Notes: generated by a model not told the origin, from the letters alone. Shown: positions 1 through 9,957, counted from the first letter of the stretch. The stretch is 64,000 nucleotides of DNA from CAYZJV01 sp049310885 (GCF_049310885.1 NZ_JBMDYO010000004.1:199328-263327), one strand, 5' to 3'. Made by a program: numbers and translations.

Positions 1-2152
1 GTGACGCGAAAAGGGTCCTGATGGGAGTGAAAGCTCCAACATAGGTAGCTGGATTAGATCGTGGAGTTCGACCAATAGGACTCTGGTCGATGTTTATGAC
101 TTTATCAATATTGTCTACTCCCGTTATCTCAGAATACCCATCAAATTCTTCATGTTGTTTATTCAACTTCCGCTTCAAAGCAGGGAGCAACACTTCATTG
201 AGTAAAGTAGATTTCCCCGATCCTGAAACTCCGGTAATTACGATCATTTTTCCCAGCGGAATTTTCACATCGATATCCTTGAGATTGTTCTTACAAGCTC
301 CTTTGATAGATATCATAGCCCCATTGCCTGTTCTCCTCGTCTCAGGAAGCGGCAAATGAATTTTTCCACTCAGATACCTACCAGTAATACTATCGGGGTT
401 TGCCTCTATCTCCTGTGGAGTTCCTTGAGCTATGATTTGTCCTCCATGAACTCCAGCTCCAGGTCCCAAGTCAACTACATAATCGGATTCTCGTATGGTT
501 GCCTCATCATGCTCAACTACAATGAGTGTATTCCCCAAGTCCCGAAGTGTCTTCAGAGTTTCGATAAGACGGTGGTTATCTCTTTGGTGAAGTCCTATCG
601 ACGGTTCATCCAACACATAGATTACACCACTGAGAGCACTGCCAATTTGTGTCGCAAGACGAATCCTTTGTGCCTCTCCACCGCTTAGGGTACCTGAAGG
701 CCTATCCAAAGTAAGATATTCCAAACCAACGTTCACAAGAAAATTAAGTCTGCTTCTAATTTCCTTAAGAATCTGTGTCGCGATCTCCTCTTGGGTAGGA
801 GTCATGGTAAGAGCTTCAAAGAATCGATGGGAATCACGGACAGACATGCGGGTGGTTTCTACAATATTCCTACCTGAAACAGTTACTCCCAAAGCTTCTG
901 ACCGTAAGCGGGAGCCTTTGCAGACTTCACATGTATGGCTCGTCATAAAAGAATCCATCCACATCCGAATCTGCATGGAATTGGTCTCATAATACCGTCT
1001 ACGGAGATCAGGAATTATTCCCGCAAATGGTTTCTCCATAGTGTAATAACCTCTACCCTTCTCATTCTTGTAGCGCATGGGTATCCGCTCTTCAGTTCCA
1101 TAGAGAATGGTATGGATGATATCTTCATCCAACTCAGAAAATGGAGTATCCAGCGTGAAACCGAATCTCTTTGCCAAAGATTCAAAAGGTACACGTGACC
1201 ATGTAGCTTCTGGATTCTGACTCGCTATGGCTCCTTGGTTAAATGATCGATTCCGATCCGGGATAATCTTATCGGGATCGAATTCGTTTTTTTCGCCCAA
1301 GCCATGGCAGGACGGGCATGCTCCGAATGGATTGTTGAAGCTGAATAGGCGTGGCTCAAGTTCAGGAATGCTTATCCCACAATGTACACAACTATTCTTT
1401 TCGCTATATGTCTCCTCATGTTCATTTCCATCATCGTCTATTCGTACAATTCTTACGATTCCATCACTCATTCCTATTGCTGTCTCAATAGATTCAGCTA
1501 GTCTTGACCGGGAATCAGCCCTGAGTACAATTCGGTCGATAATGATCTCAATGGTATGCTTGACCTGTTTGTCCAATGCGATATTCTCAGATAATTCTAT
1601 CACCTCTCCATTGATCCTTACCCTAGCATAACCACCTTTTTTAGCATCTTCAAAAATTTTCTTATGTTCACCCTTCCTTCCCATCACTACTGGAGAGAGG
1701 ACCATAAGCCTACTTTCATTTGGCATCGAATAAATAGTATCCAGGATCTGGTCTATGGATTGTTCAGAGATTTCACGGCCACATTCAGGACAATGTGGTT
1801 GCCCTATTCTTGCCCACAACAAACGATAGTAGTCATAGATTTCCGTTATGGTTCCTACGATCGATCGGGGATTCTTATGAGTAGTCTTCTGTTCAATAGC
1901 TATTGAGGGAGAAAGTCCTTCTATATAATCAACATCCGGCTTTTCTAATCGGCCAAGGAACATGCGGGCGTATGCACTGAGCGATTCGACATACCGACGT
2001 TGCCCTTCAGCAAATATCGTGTCGAAGGCTAATGAAGACTTCCCTGATCCGCTGATTCCGCTAATAACAATAAGTTTCTCTTTTTCTAGATCTATATCGA
2101 TATTTTTGAGATTATGTTCCCGAGCACCTCTGATTACTAATCTATTGCGCAT
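1..2152 (-). CDS. uvrA: UvrA, excinuclease ABC subunit A (3' end cut by window edge)
   Basis: UvrA is the damage-recognition ATPase of nucleotide excision repair; it works in the cytoplasm as a dimer that loads UvrB. The reverse-strand reading shows the N-terminal Walker A GISGSGKS (about residues 32-39), a CPECG zinc-finger half, the second zinc-module piece CEVCKGSRL, the ABC signature LSGGEAQRIRLA and a second Walker A GVSGSGKS near the left edge. About 717 codons are present of a family that is usually about 940, so the C-terminus lies outside the window. The ATG at 2152 lies inside the last codons of ispG (11-base overlap), so uvrA is probably translated from the ispG transcript. I see no frameshift. 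Confidence 0.95.
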   Translation of the reverse strand, partial: MRNRLVIRGAREHNLKNIDIDLEKEKLIVISGISGSGKSSLAFDTIFAEGQRRYVESLSAYARMFLGRLEKPDVDYIEGLSPSIAIEQKTTHKNPRSIVGTITEIYDYYRLLWARIGQPHCPECGREISEQSIDQILDTIYSMPNESRLMVLSPVVMGRKGEHKKIFEDAKKGGYARVRINGEVIELSENIALDKQVKHTIEIIIDRIVLRADSRSRLAESIETAIGMSDGIVRIVRIDDDGNEHEETYSEKNSCVHCGISIPELEPRLFSFNNPFGACPSCHGLGEKNEFDPDKIIPDRNRSFNQGAIASQNPEATWSRVPFESLAKRFGFTLDTPFSELDEDIIHTILYGTEERIPMRYKNEKGRGYYTMEKPFAGIIPDLRRRYYETNSMQIRMWMDSFMTSHTCEVCKGSRLRSEALGVTVSGRNIVETTRMSVRDSHRFFEALTMTPTQEEIATQILKEIRSRLNFLVNVGLEYLTLDRPSGTLSGGEAQRIRLATQIGSALSGVIYVLDEPSIGLHQRDNHRLIETLKTLRDLGNTLIVVEHDEATIRESDYVVDLGPGAGVHGGQIIAQGTPQEIEANPDSITGRYLSGKIHLPLPETRRTGNGAMISIKGACKNNLKDIDVKIPLGKMIVITGVSGSGKSTLLNEVLLPALKRKLNKQHEEFDGYSEITGVDNIDKVINIDQSPIGRTPRSNPATYVGAFTPIRTLFAS

Positions 2153-3212
2153 GGGAAAGCTCCTCAATACGAGTAAAAAGTACCTCTTCTGCAGTATCTG
2201 CTGTTACTTCCTTTGTAAGAACACCTTTCTCATAGAGATACACCCTGTTACCGATGCCTGTAATAGCAATATCAGCGGATGCAGCTTCTCCTGGACCATT
2301 TACTTGACAACCCATGATTGCAACTGTAATCGGTGCATCATACTCAAGCAGCCTACTCTGAATCTTCTTTAGGAAAGCTTGTGAATCGAAAGATGCTCTT
2401 CCACATCTGGGGCAAGATACCAGTCTGATTCCCTTTGTTTCCAAACCTACCGTTCGCATAATCTCGCGTGCAGCGGCTATTTCATGTTCTTTATCATCAG
2501 TTATAGAGATCCGCATCGTATCTCCAATACCTTCTGATAACAATCTACCTAAGACCCAGGTGCTACGGGCAACGGCACTGATGATACCTCCTGCCTCAGT
2601 AACGCCGAGATGCAGGGGATAATCCATGACAGAAGCGATCTCACGATAGGCTCTATAGGTAGTATCGACATCCGTGTCCTTCAAAGATAAGACCGAATTG
2701 GTAAAATTCCATGATTCGAACCAATCCAGATAAGTCAATGCAGTTTCCACCATGCCCTTCGCATGATCACCTTGTCTAAGCTTGAGAGGTAACGAACCTC
2801 CATTTAACCCTATCCTGATTGCACAATCATAATCTTTTGCAGCTTTGACTACCTCTTCAACCTTGTACTTCGCCCCAATATTCCCGGGATTAATTCTAAT
2901 CTTCTGTGCTCCGCAAGACAAAGCCTCCATCGCCAATTTCCAATCGAAATGGATGTCAGCAACCACCGGCATTGGCGATTCTTTACAGATACGGGTAAAA
3001 GTTTCTTTATTTTCTGAACTTGGATATGAAAAGCGAATTATCGAACATCCCATTGTAGCATATGATCTTAGAGAAGTGAGTAAACGATCGTATCCATCCT
3101 TGTCTGAAGGAAGTGGAAGAGGTTCTGACCACATGGTCTGTACTGCAACAGGGTAATCACTACCAATGTGTAATGAACCGATATGGATATCTTTGGTCTT
3201 TCTTCGTTTCAT
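2142..3212 (-). CDS. ispG: IspG (GcpE), 4-hydroxy-3-methylbut-2-enyl-diphosphate synthase
   Basis: IspG is the [4Fe-4S] enzyme of the MEP pathway that converts 2-C-methyl-erythritol 2,4-cyclodiphosphate to HMBPP. The 356-residue protein is the usual length of the short bacterial form. The cluster ligands are visible as C267 and C270 in SCPRCGR, C302 in GCQVNGPGEA, and the following Glu at about 309. The N-terminal TIM-barrel part carries VADIHFD and RINPGN, typical of the family. The start at 3212 follows an AAGG-like site. The gene sits just after the V-ATPase operon terminator and its end overlaps the uvrA start. With dxr at 57152 it shows that this organism uses the MEP route. Confidence 0.97.
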   Translation of the reverse strand: MKRRKTKDIHIGSLHIGSDYPVAVQTMWSEPLPLPSDKDGYDRLLTSLRSYATMGCSIIRFSYPSSENKETFTRICKESPMPVVADIHFDWKLAMEALSCGAQKIRINPGNIGAKYKVEEVVKAAKDYDCAIRIGLNGGSLPLKLRQGDHAKGMVETALTYLDWFESWNFTNSVLSLKDTDVDTTYRAYREIASVMDYPLHLGVTEAGGIISAVARSTWVLGRLLSEGIGDTMRISITDDKEHEIAAAREIMRTVGLETKGIRLVSCPRCGRASFDSQAFLKKIQSRLLEYDAPITVAIMGCQVNGPGEAASADIAITGIGNRVYLYEKGVLTKEVTADTAEEVLFTRIEELSHAQ

Positions 3213-3270
3213 GATTTTGCCTTTTTACTTAACATCAGTTTACACGAATTGCGAGTGAAGGAAAAGATGT

Positions 3271-3315
3271 AAAAACAAATTTGGCTTGTCGACACTCCAA
3301 AGTGCAACAAGCCAA
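3271..3315 (-). terminator. Rho-independent terminator of the V-ATPase operon
   Basis: On the minus strand a 9-bp stem TTGGCTTGT/ACAAGCCAA (3307-3315 with 3281-3289) encloses a smaller CACT/AGTG hairpin and is followed by an ATTTGTTTTT run (3280-3271). It lies 24 bases beyond the atpK stop codon and before the ispG start, so it separates the two transcription units. Confidence 0.85.
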
Positions 3316-3338
3316 AAGGAAAGCGTTTCTGTATATGG

Positions 3339-3773
3339 TTATTGCAGGAGCAACAGTAGGAATACCAAGGTAAACAAAGCTACTGTTTCAACGATACCAA
3401 TTACGATGAAGTAGTTGGCAGTACCTTTTCCTGTCTCAGCTAAAGCATCCGATGCTGCTGCCGCTGCGCGACCTTGCATCCATGCAGAGAGTCCGATAGC
3501 GATTCCCCCGAAAACTCCAGCACTGAGAAGTAACAAAGCGTCCTGACCTGCAGCTGCCGCTGCACTGATGAAGTTCATCAACAAGAATCCATAAATGGTC
3601 TGTGTCAATGGAGCACCACTGAAGGCAACCATGATAAATGGTGCCGGTTTACCATTGGCATAACATTTTTTCCATCCGCCTACGGCCGAGAGTGAAGCGG
3701 CTCCAGTCCCGAGTGCAGAACCCAGCGCAGAAAGCCCAAGTGCCGCTGCCATTCCGATCATTCCAATATTCAT
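3339..3773 (-). CDS. atpK: V-type ATPase subunit K (membrane rotor c-type subunit)
   Basis: This is the proteolipid that forms the rotor ring in the membrane and carries the transported ion. It has 144 residues and four hydrophobic helices, that is, two fused hairpins as in NtpK of Enterococcus hirae. The first hairpin has APLTQTIYGF with T57 and Q58, the third helix has Q100 (WMQGR), and the fourth has E129 (IVETVALF). These match the Thr, Gln, Gln and Glu known to coordinate Na+ in NtpK, so a Na+-coupled enzyme is a fair inference, not a proof. The gene is last in the operon, 23 bases after atpI, and is followed by a strong terminator. Confidence 0.93.
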   Translation of the reverse strand: MNIGMIGMAAALGLSALGSALGTGAASLSAVGGWKKCYANGKPAPFIMVAFSGAPLTQTIYGFLLMNFISAAAAAGQDALLLLSAGVFGGIAIGLSAWMQGRAAAAASDALAETGKGTANYFIVIGIVETVALFTLVFLLLLLQ

Positions 3774-3796
3774 ACCAAGCTCCTTGTCGTTGTTCT

Positions 3797-5671
3797 CTAC
3801 AACGTCTGTGATGAAGTTTCAACCGTTTCTCTGAACGGATCATAGGTGAAACCGGTCCACTCCATTCCAAGCTGACCGGAGAATTCCAATAGATTGAGTC
3901 GAACACCATGAACGACTACTGAAAGCAATGCCATTACGAGGTTCAAGCCATGACCGATAACCAATACCAGAATTCCAGCTGGAAGAGCGAATCCCTGAAG
4001 CAGTCCAGAAGCCATATTGTTGAAACTCTGTGCGATGGCTAGGGAAGCCATACCTACAGCAAAAAGTCGTATATAACTAATGATATTAGAGAATGCGCTT
4101 ATCGAATTCAAAAAAGTCGTGAATAAACCAGCTGCTCCACCTGCCAGACCTTTGAAAAAAGGAATTCCGGGACCTTGGGAACCAAAAATCACCACTAGTG
4201 CAAAACCGATACCCACAATGCTCCCTACCATCCCGACATCGATAGTAGCGTTGATTACCAGCATAAGTACAAGGAAATAGAGTGCATCGATCATCATGAG
4301 CCAACCAATATCGGCAACAGCACTCAAGTCCTTTTTACCGACCTTCCGATAAATATTCATTGCGCAGGCAAGACTCAGTTGAAGAGTTCCAATAATAAAG
4401 CATAACTGCATTACCATATTCTGGGTTGTTGTAGCTTCCAATCCAAAGAGTTCAGGATAGTTCGCAATCTGGGGAATTACCAGCATTTGGAGGAACGGTA
4501 CGTTTTCCAAAATCACCTTGCTTCCGAACCAAGTTCCAGTAACCGCTCCCCAAATAATACTGGTAATACTCAATACATAGAGAAGTATCACCGCATTAGT
4601 CGCCTTCTTCACCTTTCTGTGGATAAGAAGACCTGCTATAAGGAAAATGACTCCATAAGCACCATCTCCGACAATCATGGCAAAGAATAGCGAGAAGAAC
4701 ATCAGAAACCACATGCTGATATCATACTCCCGATAGCCCGGAACCGTTCCGAGAATATCGAAGACCGGACCAATTATGGAAATCCATCTTTTATTCTTCA
4801 CTTGTGTAGGAGGGTTCTCAGCCTCACTTGGATCATCCATCGCATATGCCCAACTATGAGTTTTTGCTGTCTCCTTGAACAACGATACTTGCCCGACAGG
4901 AACATAACCACTTAGCCATGCTACCGTATCATCTTCTTCCATTGAGGCTTGTATGGATTCAAATCTATGATCTTGATCCAAGACCTTTTTCTGATAGCGA
5001 TAACAAGACAAATATGAAGAAAGTCCAATCAATTCTTCTTGTATCTGTTCCAACCGTTTTTGATCAGAGCGTATTAATTCATCTAGTTGGGACAATGAAT
5101 GTTGACCTAATGCCAATCTCTCGGCAGAGATCTCTTCTGGTAAGGTGTTTCCAACAACAGCAATCATACCGACCTTACCTTCCAAACGAAGCATTACATA
5201 ATCTATATTCTTAGGAAGCTTTGCTAGTTCTTTCTTTCCAATTCGATAGAAGTTGAGTTCGATTCCATCATCCCTGAGCATATGTAGATCGTCTAATGAG
5301 AAATCACCCCACCCTGACAATTTTTCTCGTTCAATTGATAATTTCTGACGACGGTCTTCGATTTCCTTCTGTTGGTCTATAAGCCATAAAATCCTGGCAT
5401 GTATTTCTGCGAACTCTTCATCATCTAGACTATCTTCTGCCACCAATCCTATTGCTTGCTTGTTCTTCTTGGTACCTTGCCCATACAACTCCTGCAATAC
5501 GTTGATCGCTCGGTCCATCTGTAGACGAGACTTCTCCAGATCTTCAATCTTCTCATTCTTAGCTGGAATTTCATCGATGTGAACGATTCCAGCTTTTCGC
5601 AAGGCTTTTAGCGCAGAGCGTTTCTCATAGGCCAATACAATAAGTGAAACCCGCTTCATGGGAACTATCAT
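3797..5671 (-). CDS. atpI: V-type ATPase subunit I (stator membrane subunit)
   Basis: Subunit I (the a-subunit of A/V-type enzymes) is the static membrane component that forms the ion half-channels and anchors the peripheral stalk. At 624 residues the protein has a hydrophilic, coiled-coil-rich N-terminal half (to about residue 320) and a C-terminal half with about seven or eight membrane helices, including the conserved ISYIRLFAVGMA segment where the family carries the essential arginine. The start ATG at 5671 overlaps the atpD stop by four bases, which suggests translational coupling. The length is near the family norm of about 600-660. Confidence 0.93.
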   Translation of the reverse strand: MIVPMKRVSLIVLAYEKRSALKALRKAGIVHIDEIPAKNEKIEDLEKSRLQMDRAINVLQELYGQGTKKNKQAIGLVAEDSLDDEEFAEIHARILWLIDQQKEIEDRRQKLSIEREKLSGWGDFSLDDLHMLRDDGIELNFYRIGKKELAKLPKNIDYVMLRLEGKVGMIAVVGNTLPEEISAERLALGQHSLSQLDELIRSDQKRLEQIQEELIGLSSYLSCYRYQKKVLDQDHRFESIQASMEEDDTVAWLSGYVPVGQVSLFKETAKTHSWAYAMDDPSEAENPPTQVKNKRWISIIGPVFDILGTVPGYREYDISMWFLMFFSLFFAMIVGDGAYGVIFLIAGLLIHRKVKKATNAVILLYVLSITSIIWGAVTGTWFGSKVILENVPFLQMLVIPQIANYPELFGLEATTTQNMVMQLCFIIGTLQLSLACAMNIYRKVGKKDLSAVADIGWLMMIDALYFLVLMLVINATIDVGMVGSIVGIGFALVVIFGSQGPGIPFFKGLAGGAAGLFTTFLNSISAFSNIISYIRLFAVGMASLAIAQSFNNMASGLLQGFALPAGILVLVIGHGLNLVMALLSVVVHGVRLNLLEFSGQLGMEWTGFTYDPFRETVETSSQTL

Positions 5672-6300
5672 GCGACACCCTCCCCAGCTTTCTTCACCAA
5701 TTTCTTCTTCGCGATCTTACCACGCACTACAGCAGCTGTTTGTTGGTCACCTAGATAGATCTGGATTTTACGAATATTTTCCTTCGTCTCTGGAATCTTC
5801 ACCTTCTCAAAGAGGTTTACCCTCTGGCTCGTTACACGTAATTCACGACCAAGCAATTCAATTTGTTTTTCCAATGTAGCGATCATCGCATCATAACGAG
5901 CAATCTGTTTAAGAGATTCAATACCCCTATCCACCCAAAGTGGGTAGGAATCGAGAGAGTAATCTATTGTCTTGAAGGTGAGACTTTTAAATACAGGTAT
6001 CGCGACTCCAGCAATATTCCCCTTTGCCTTCAATACCTTATCCACTATGACAATGTGGTCCAATCTTGATTCATCTTCGAAAGCAGTATTTTCATGAAAG
6101 ACCGCTACCCATGACTGCAGACCGTCGACAATCTTCTTCTGTTCATGCTGGAGATTCTTCACTTCCTGTTCAATTTGTCGAATCACCATCTGCAATTGTT
6201 GTTTTTTCAATTGCAAAGTAGGAAGATACCGCTGGAATTGTTTGAGTTGGTCCTTCTGCTTTTTCTGTTCGTTTTTCGTCAGTTTGACGGCAGCCATCAA
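5668..6300 (-). CDS. atpD: V-type ATPase subunit D (central stalk)
   Basis: Subunit D is the central rotor shaft that turns inside the A3B3 head. The 210-residue protein starts with a long charged helix (KLTKNEQKKQKDQLKQFQRY) and ends with a second long helix around residues 140-190, the expected antiparallel coiled coil, followed by a basic tail. It lies between atpB (16 bases upstream) and atpI (4-base overlap), the standard place for D. I start at the ATG at 6300. Confidence 0.88.
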   Translation of the reverse strand: MMAAVKLTKNEQKKQKDQLKQFQRYLPTLQLKKQQLQMVIRQIEQEVKNLQHEQKKIVDGLQSWVAVFHENTAFEDESRLDHIVIVDKVLKAKGNIAGVAIPVFKSLTFKTIDYSLDSYPLWVDRGIESLKQIARYDAMIATLEKQIELLGRELRVTSQRVNLFEKVKIPETKENIRKIQIYLGDQQTAAVVRGKIAKKKLVKKAGEGVA

Positions 6301-6316
6301 TTACTCCTCGAAAATC

Positions 6317-7609
6317 CTATTTAGGCCAATGCTTGAGCACCAGCTCTGAACGCATACCAGTTTCTTTGGGTTCAAAACAGTCGGCCAATATTTCCCAACC
6401 GAGGTCAAGAGCCTCTTCCAGAGGAATGTTAACCGATAAATCCATAAGTTTACTTTCGAACAATTCACCATACTGGAGTAGCTTGTCATCCCATTCTGAC
6501 ATCTGGAATCCCATAGATTTCTTCTCCAGTGACTCTTTATAGGAAGCATAGAGTTTTATCATACCATCCATGAGTGCCCGGTGATCATCTCTAGTATCTT
6601 TGTTAACCTGTTGTTTCAATCGAGAAAGGGAGCCGAAAGGTTCAATTCTACTATTTTTAAGGTAATACTGACCCTCGGTGATATAGCCGGTATTGTCAGG
6701 AACCGGATGAGTAACATCGTCTCCAGGCATCGTAGTCACAGCAAGTATCGTAACCGACCCCGCCCCTTCGAAATCAACGGCTTTTTCATATCTTGCAGCG
6801 AGTGAGCTATACAAGTCTCCCGGATAACCTCGGTTCGAAGGAACCTGTTCCATGGTGATGGCGATTTCTTTCATTGCATCAGCAAAGTTTGTCATATCGG
6901 TTAGCAGGACCAGAACTTTCTTTCCATCCAGGGCAAACCGCTCGGCTACTGCAAGGGAGATATCAGGAACCAAGAGACATTCTACCGTTGGATCACTTGC
7001 CGTATGAACAAAGAAGATTGTCCTACTCATAGCACCGCTCTTTTCCAAAGTATCCTTGAAATAGAGGTAGTCATCGTATTTCAACCCCATTCCTCCGAGG
7101 ATGATCAGATCTACCTCTGCTTGCATAGCTATTCTCGCGAGAACCTCATTGTATGGTTCTCCAGAGACGGAAAAGATAGGAAGTTTTTGTGATTCAACCA
7201 ATGTGTTGAAGACATCGATCATGGGCAATCCAGTCCGAATCATGTTACGGGGGATAATTCTTTTTGCAGGATTGACAGCGGGACCTCCGATCTCAATGAG
7301 GTTTTCGGTAAGCTCAGGACCATTGTCACGGGGTTTACCGCTTCCGGTGAAAACGCGTCCCATCAGATCATCACTATAGGAAATTCTCATCGGATATCCT
7401 AAGAATCTTACCTTGTCCCCAGTAGAAACACCTCTACCTCCGGCAAAAACCTGAAGAGAGACCTCCTTACCATTCAGTTTGATGACGTTGGCTAATGATT
7501 CTCCATGACTAGAGGTGACAACGGCGAGGTCTCCGTTACGGATTCCTTCAGCGCGGACGGAAATAACATTACCTGCAATAGAATCGATCTTCGTATAAAC
7601 CTTCTGCAT
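6317..7609 (-). CDS. atpB: V-type ATPase subunit B (non-catalytic head subunit)
   Basis: Subunit B alternates with A in the A3B3 head and binds nucleotide without hydrolysing it. The 430-residue protein has the conserved GLPMIDVFNTLVESQKLPIF, where the catalytic subunit would have a P-loop, and the PDNTGYITEGQYYL block typical of B subunits. The start follows AGGTGG. The gene begins 10 bases after atpA. The family norm is about 430-470 residues. Confidence 0.95.
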   Translation of the reverse strand: MQKVYTKIDSIAGNVISVRAEGIRNGDLAVVTSSHGESLANVIKLNGKEVSLQVFAGGRGVSTGDKVRFLGYPMRISYSDDLMGRVFTGSGKPRDNGPELTENLIEIGGPAVNPAKRIIPRNMIRTGLPMIDVFNTLVESQKLPIFSVSGEPYNEVLARIAMQAEVDLIILGGMGLKYDDYLYFKDTLEKSGAMSRTIFFVHTASDPTVECLLVPDISLAVAERFALDGKKVLVLLTDMTNFADAMKEIAITMEQVPSNRGYPGDLYSSLAARYEKAVDFEGAGSVTILAVTTMPGDDVTHPVPDNTGYITEGQYYLKNSRIEPFGSLSRLKQQVNKDTRDDHRALMDGMIKLYASYKESLEKKSMGFQMSEWDDKLLQYGELFESKLMDLSVNIPLEEALDLGWEILADCFEPKETGMRSELVLKHWPK

Positions 7610-7619
7610 ACCCTACCAC

Positions 7620-9386
7620 CTATTTCGCTTGGAGAATCTTGTTTGCCTTTCGTTCGTATTCAACGAATCGATCGCCTACAAGCTCTTCTATCTCTTTCTT
7701 ATACATTTCAAAACCTTCATCTTCGCGTGCAGTATTGTTCCAGTCGATGAATTTCTGTCGCAACTCATTAATAAAAGCTCGAGCAGCCTTTTTATCTTCA
7801 ATCTTAAGTTTTGATCCGAGAATCTTGAACAAAACATCAAAAACCAGTTGCTGGCGATCTATCGGAGCAGCGAAGTCGACAGGGTCGAACGAGTTTTGCT
7901 GTAAATAGACGCTATCGATAAGTTCACTCTTGAGATAGACAATATAGTCATCAAGACTAGTGCCCTCTTCTCCAACAACCTTCATCATCTGACTCACTTC
8001 ATTTCCCGAGAAAAGCAAGTCTCGGGCATAATCTACTTTGGCATCATCTATCACTGTAGGATATTTTGACCAACTATCGAGAGGATGGATTGCAGGATAT
8101 TTTCTGGCATCGGAACGTTCACGAGATAACCCATGGAACGCACCCACGACCTTCAATGTAGCTTGGGTTACCGGTTCTTCAAAGTTACCTCCGGCTGGAC
8201 TTACGGTTCCTCCAATCGTAACGGAACCTTTGGAACCATCTCTGAGACGAACAATTCCAGCACGTTCATAGAAGCTGGCGATAACCGATTCGAGATATGC
8301 TGGGAAAGCCTCTTCTCCCGGGATCTCTTCCAACCGTCCCGACATCTCACGCATAGCCTGTGCCCATCTACTGGTTGAGTCTGCCAACAGCAACACATGC
8401 AAACCCATTTGTCGATAATATTCGGCAATGGTGACGGCTGTATATACAGAGGCTTCTCGAGCCGCAACCGGCATGGAACTGGTATTACAAATGATTATAG
8501 TCCTTTCCATGAGAGTTTTGCCTGTTCTCGGATCAATGAGTTCAGGGAATTCTTTCAAGGTTTCAACGACCTCACCGGCACGCTCTCCACAAGCTGCTAT
8601 GATAACGACATCGACATCAGCATTACGGCTAGTCATCTGCTGCAATACAGTTTTCCCGGCACCGAAAGGCCCAGGAATACAATATGTTCCACCCTTTGCT
8701 ACCGGTAGGAATGTATCGAGGATTCTTACTTTCGTAATCAAGGGTTCAGTAGGTCTGAGTCTCTCTTCATATTGGGTTATGGCCCGCTTGATAGGCCATG
8801 TAAACACCATGGATACACTTCTTTCGTTACCCTTGGAATCCTTGAGTTTGGCGACTTCATCCCTTACATGGTAAGTTCCAGCTTTCTTAATCTCGGTGAC
8901 AGTCCAATTTCCTGCAGGAAAATTGAATGGAACCATGATACGATGGGTAAAAATGCCTTCCGGCACCGTACCTAAGGTATCGGCAGGAGAAACAATGTCC
9001 CCTACTTGTGCAACGGGTGTAAACTGCCATTCTTTGTTAGGGATTGGCTTCAGATACACTCCCCGTTGAAGGAAGAATCCACATTGCTCTGCAAGTTCAG
9101 GCAGTGGATTCTGTAATCCATCGTATATTTGTGTAAGCAATCCTGGTCCGAGTTCAACACTGAGCATTTCTCCAGTGAATTCCACAGAATCACCAACTCT
9201 AACGCCTCCAGTCATTTCGAAAACCTGCAGCGAAGCCACAATACCTTGTATCCGGATAACTTCCGACTTGAGTCTGTTTTCACCTAATAGAATGTATGCC
9301 ACTTCATTCAGGGAGACATTGCCCCCAAATTCAACCGTAACCATATTTCCATTTACACCGGTGACTCGACCGCTATTTTTCGCCAT
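7620..9386 (-). CDS. atpA: V-type ATPase subunit A (catalytic head subunit)
   Basis: This is the ATP-hydrolysing or ATP-synthesising subunit of the soluble head. The protein has 588 residues from the ATG at 9386, chosen over the ATG two codons upstream because a GGAG site lies nine bases before it (only three from the other). It has the Walker A GPFGAGKT (about residues 239-246), a catalytic-Glu region with GERAGEV, DSTSRWAQAMREMSGR, and the A-specific non-homologous insert around residues 115-200. It follows a DUF2764-like gene, not the C and F genes seen in Thermus or Enterococcus operons. Confidence 0.96.
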   Translation of the reverse strand: MAKNSGRVTGVNGNMVTVEFGGNVSLNEVAYILLGENRLKSEVIRIQGIVASLQVFEMTGGVRVGDSVEFTGEMLSVELGPGLLTQIYDGLQNPLPELAEQCGFFLQRGVYLKPIPNKEWQFTPVAQVGDIVSPADTLGTVPEGIFTHRIMVPFNFPAGNWTVTEIKKAGTYHVRDEVAKLKDSKGNERSVSMVFTWPIKRAITQYEERLRPTEPLITKVRILDTFLPVAKGGTYCIPGPFGAGKTVLQQMTSRNADVDVVIIAACGERAGEVVETLKEFPELIDPRTGKTLMERTIIICNTSSMPVAAREASVYTAVTIAEYYRQMGLHVLLLADSTSRWAQAMREMSGRLEEIPGEEAFPAYLESVIASFYERAGIVRLRDGSKGSVTIGGTVSPAGGNFEEPVTQATLKVVGAFHGLSRERSDARKYPAIHPLDSWSKYPTVIDDAKVDYARDLLFSGNEVSQMMKVVGEEGTSLDDYIVYLKSELIDSVYLQQNSFDPVDFAAPIDRQQLVFDVLFKILGSKLKIEDKKAARAFINELRQKFIDWNNTAREDEGFEMYKKEIEELVGDRFVEYERKANKILQAK

Positions 9387-9401
9387 AACCATACACTCCG
9401 T

Positions 9402-9947
9402 TTATATGCTCTTGATAATCGATTGCAAATTCGAGAAAAGACGCTTAAATTCGGCATTACCCTCCAATGGGGTAAACAAGGCCTTCCTTTCCAATAACGC
9501 CAACTGGATGGCATAGGTGAACAACACCTCTCTATCAAACACCCTGGTCGATAACAGTTCTTCTGCTTTTTCCCATTGGAATCGCATAAGCAAGAGTTCA
9601 CTTTCCAGAGGATTTTCCGTCTGCATAACTAGCTTAACGACCTCTTCGATATGGAAATCCTTGTCACTGGCACTAGAAACATGATCATCTGTCCTGGAAA
9701 GGGCTAAAGCTCTAGCTTCGTGGAGAGATTGTTTCAGAGTAACTATAAAATTATTCCATTGGGTTAAAAAAGCACATTCTTGCTTGATGGAATCAAGATT
9801 TCCAGTCGCCAAATCCCTAACTAAGGAATAATCCCTAGTTCCCATCGATTGTTCACAGGAATCCAAAAATCGTTCCATACTAATAGGAGGATTTTCTTCA
9901 AAGTGGAGCATGGGAAGAGATGCCACCAGATAATAATAAGAGGCCAC
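9402..9947 (-). CDS. DUF2764-like protein of spirochaete V-ATPase operons
   Basis: This 181-residue protein matches the position and character of the DUF2764 protein found between E and A in spirochaete V-ATPase operons. It begins YYYLVASLPML, a known feature of the family. It has no signal peptide or membrane segment and is mostly helical and acidic by eye. The GTG start at 9947 follows AGGAG at good spacing. The biochemical role is unknown to me. Because the operon lacks subunit C and F genes, a role as surrogate for C, which couples the rotor to the ring, is a reasonable inference from position and helical content. No catalytic motif is visible. Confidence 0.75.
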   Translation of the reverse strand: MASYYYLVASLPMLHFEENPPISMERFLDSCEQSMGTRDYSLVRDLATGNLDSIKQECAFLTQWNNFIVTLKQSLHEARALALSRTDDHVSSASDKDFHIEEVVKLVMQTENPLESELLLMRFQWEKAEELLSTRVFDREVLFTYAIQLALLERKALFTPLEGNAEFKRLFSNLQSIIKSI

Positions 9948-9957
9948 AGGAAACTCC

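Noticed and set aside
1..2152. Several plus-strand open frames in the first 2 kb
   Set aside because: The minus strand reads continuously as UvrA with both Walker A motifs and zinc modules, so the plus-strand frames are shadows.
8428..8874. 148-residue open frame on the plus strand inside atpA
   Set aside because: It is antisense to a highly conserved P-loop region of atpA, shows no family features and has no ribosome site. It is a shadow of the real gene.
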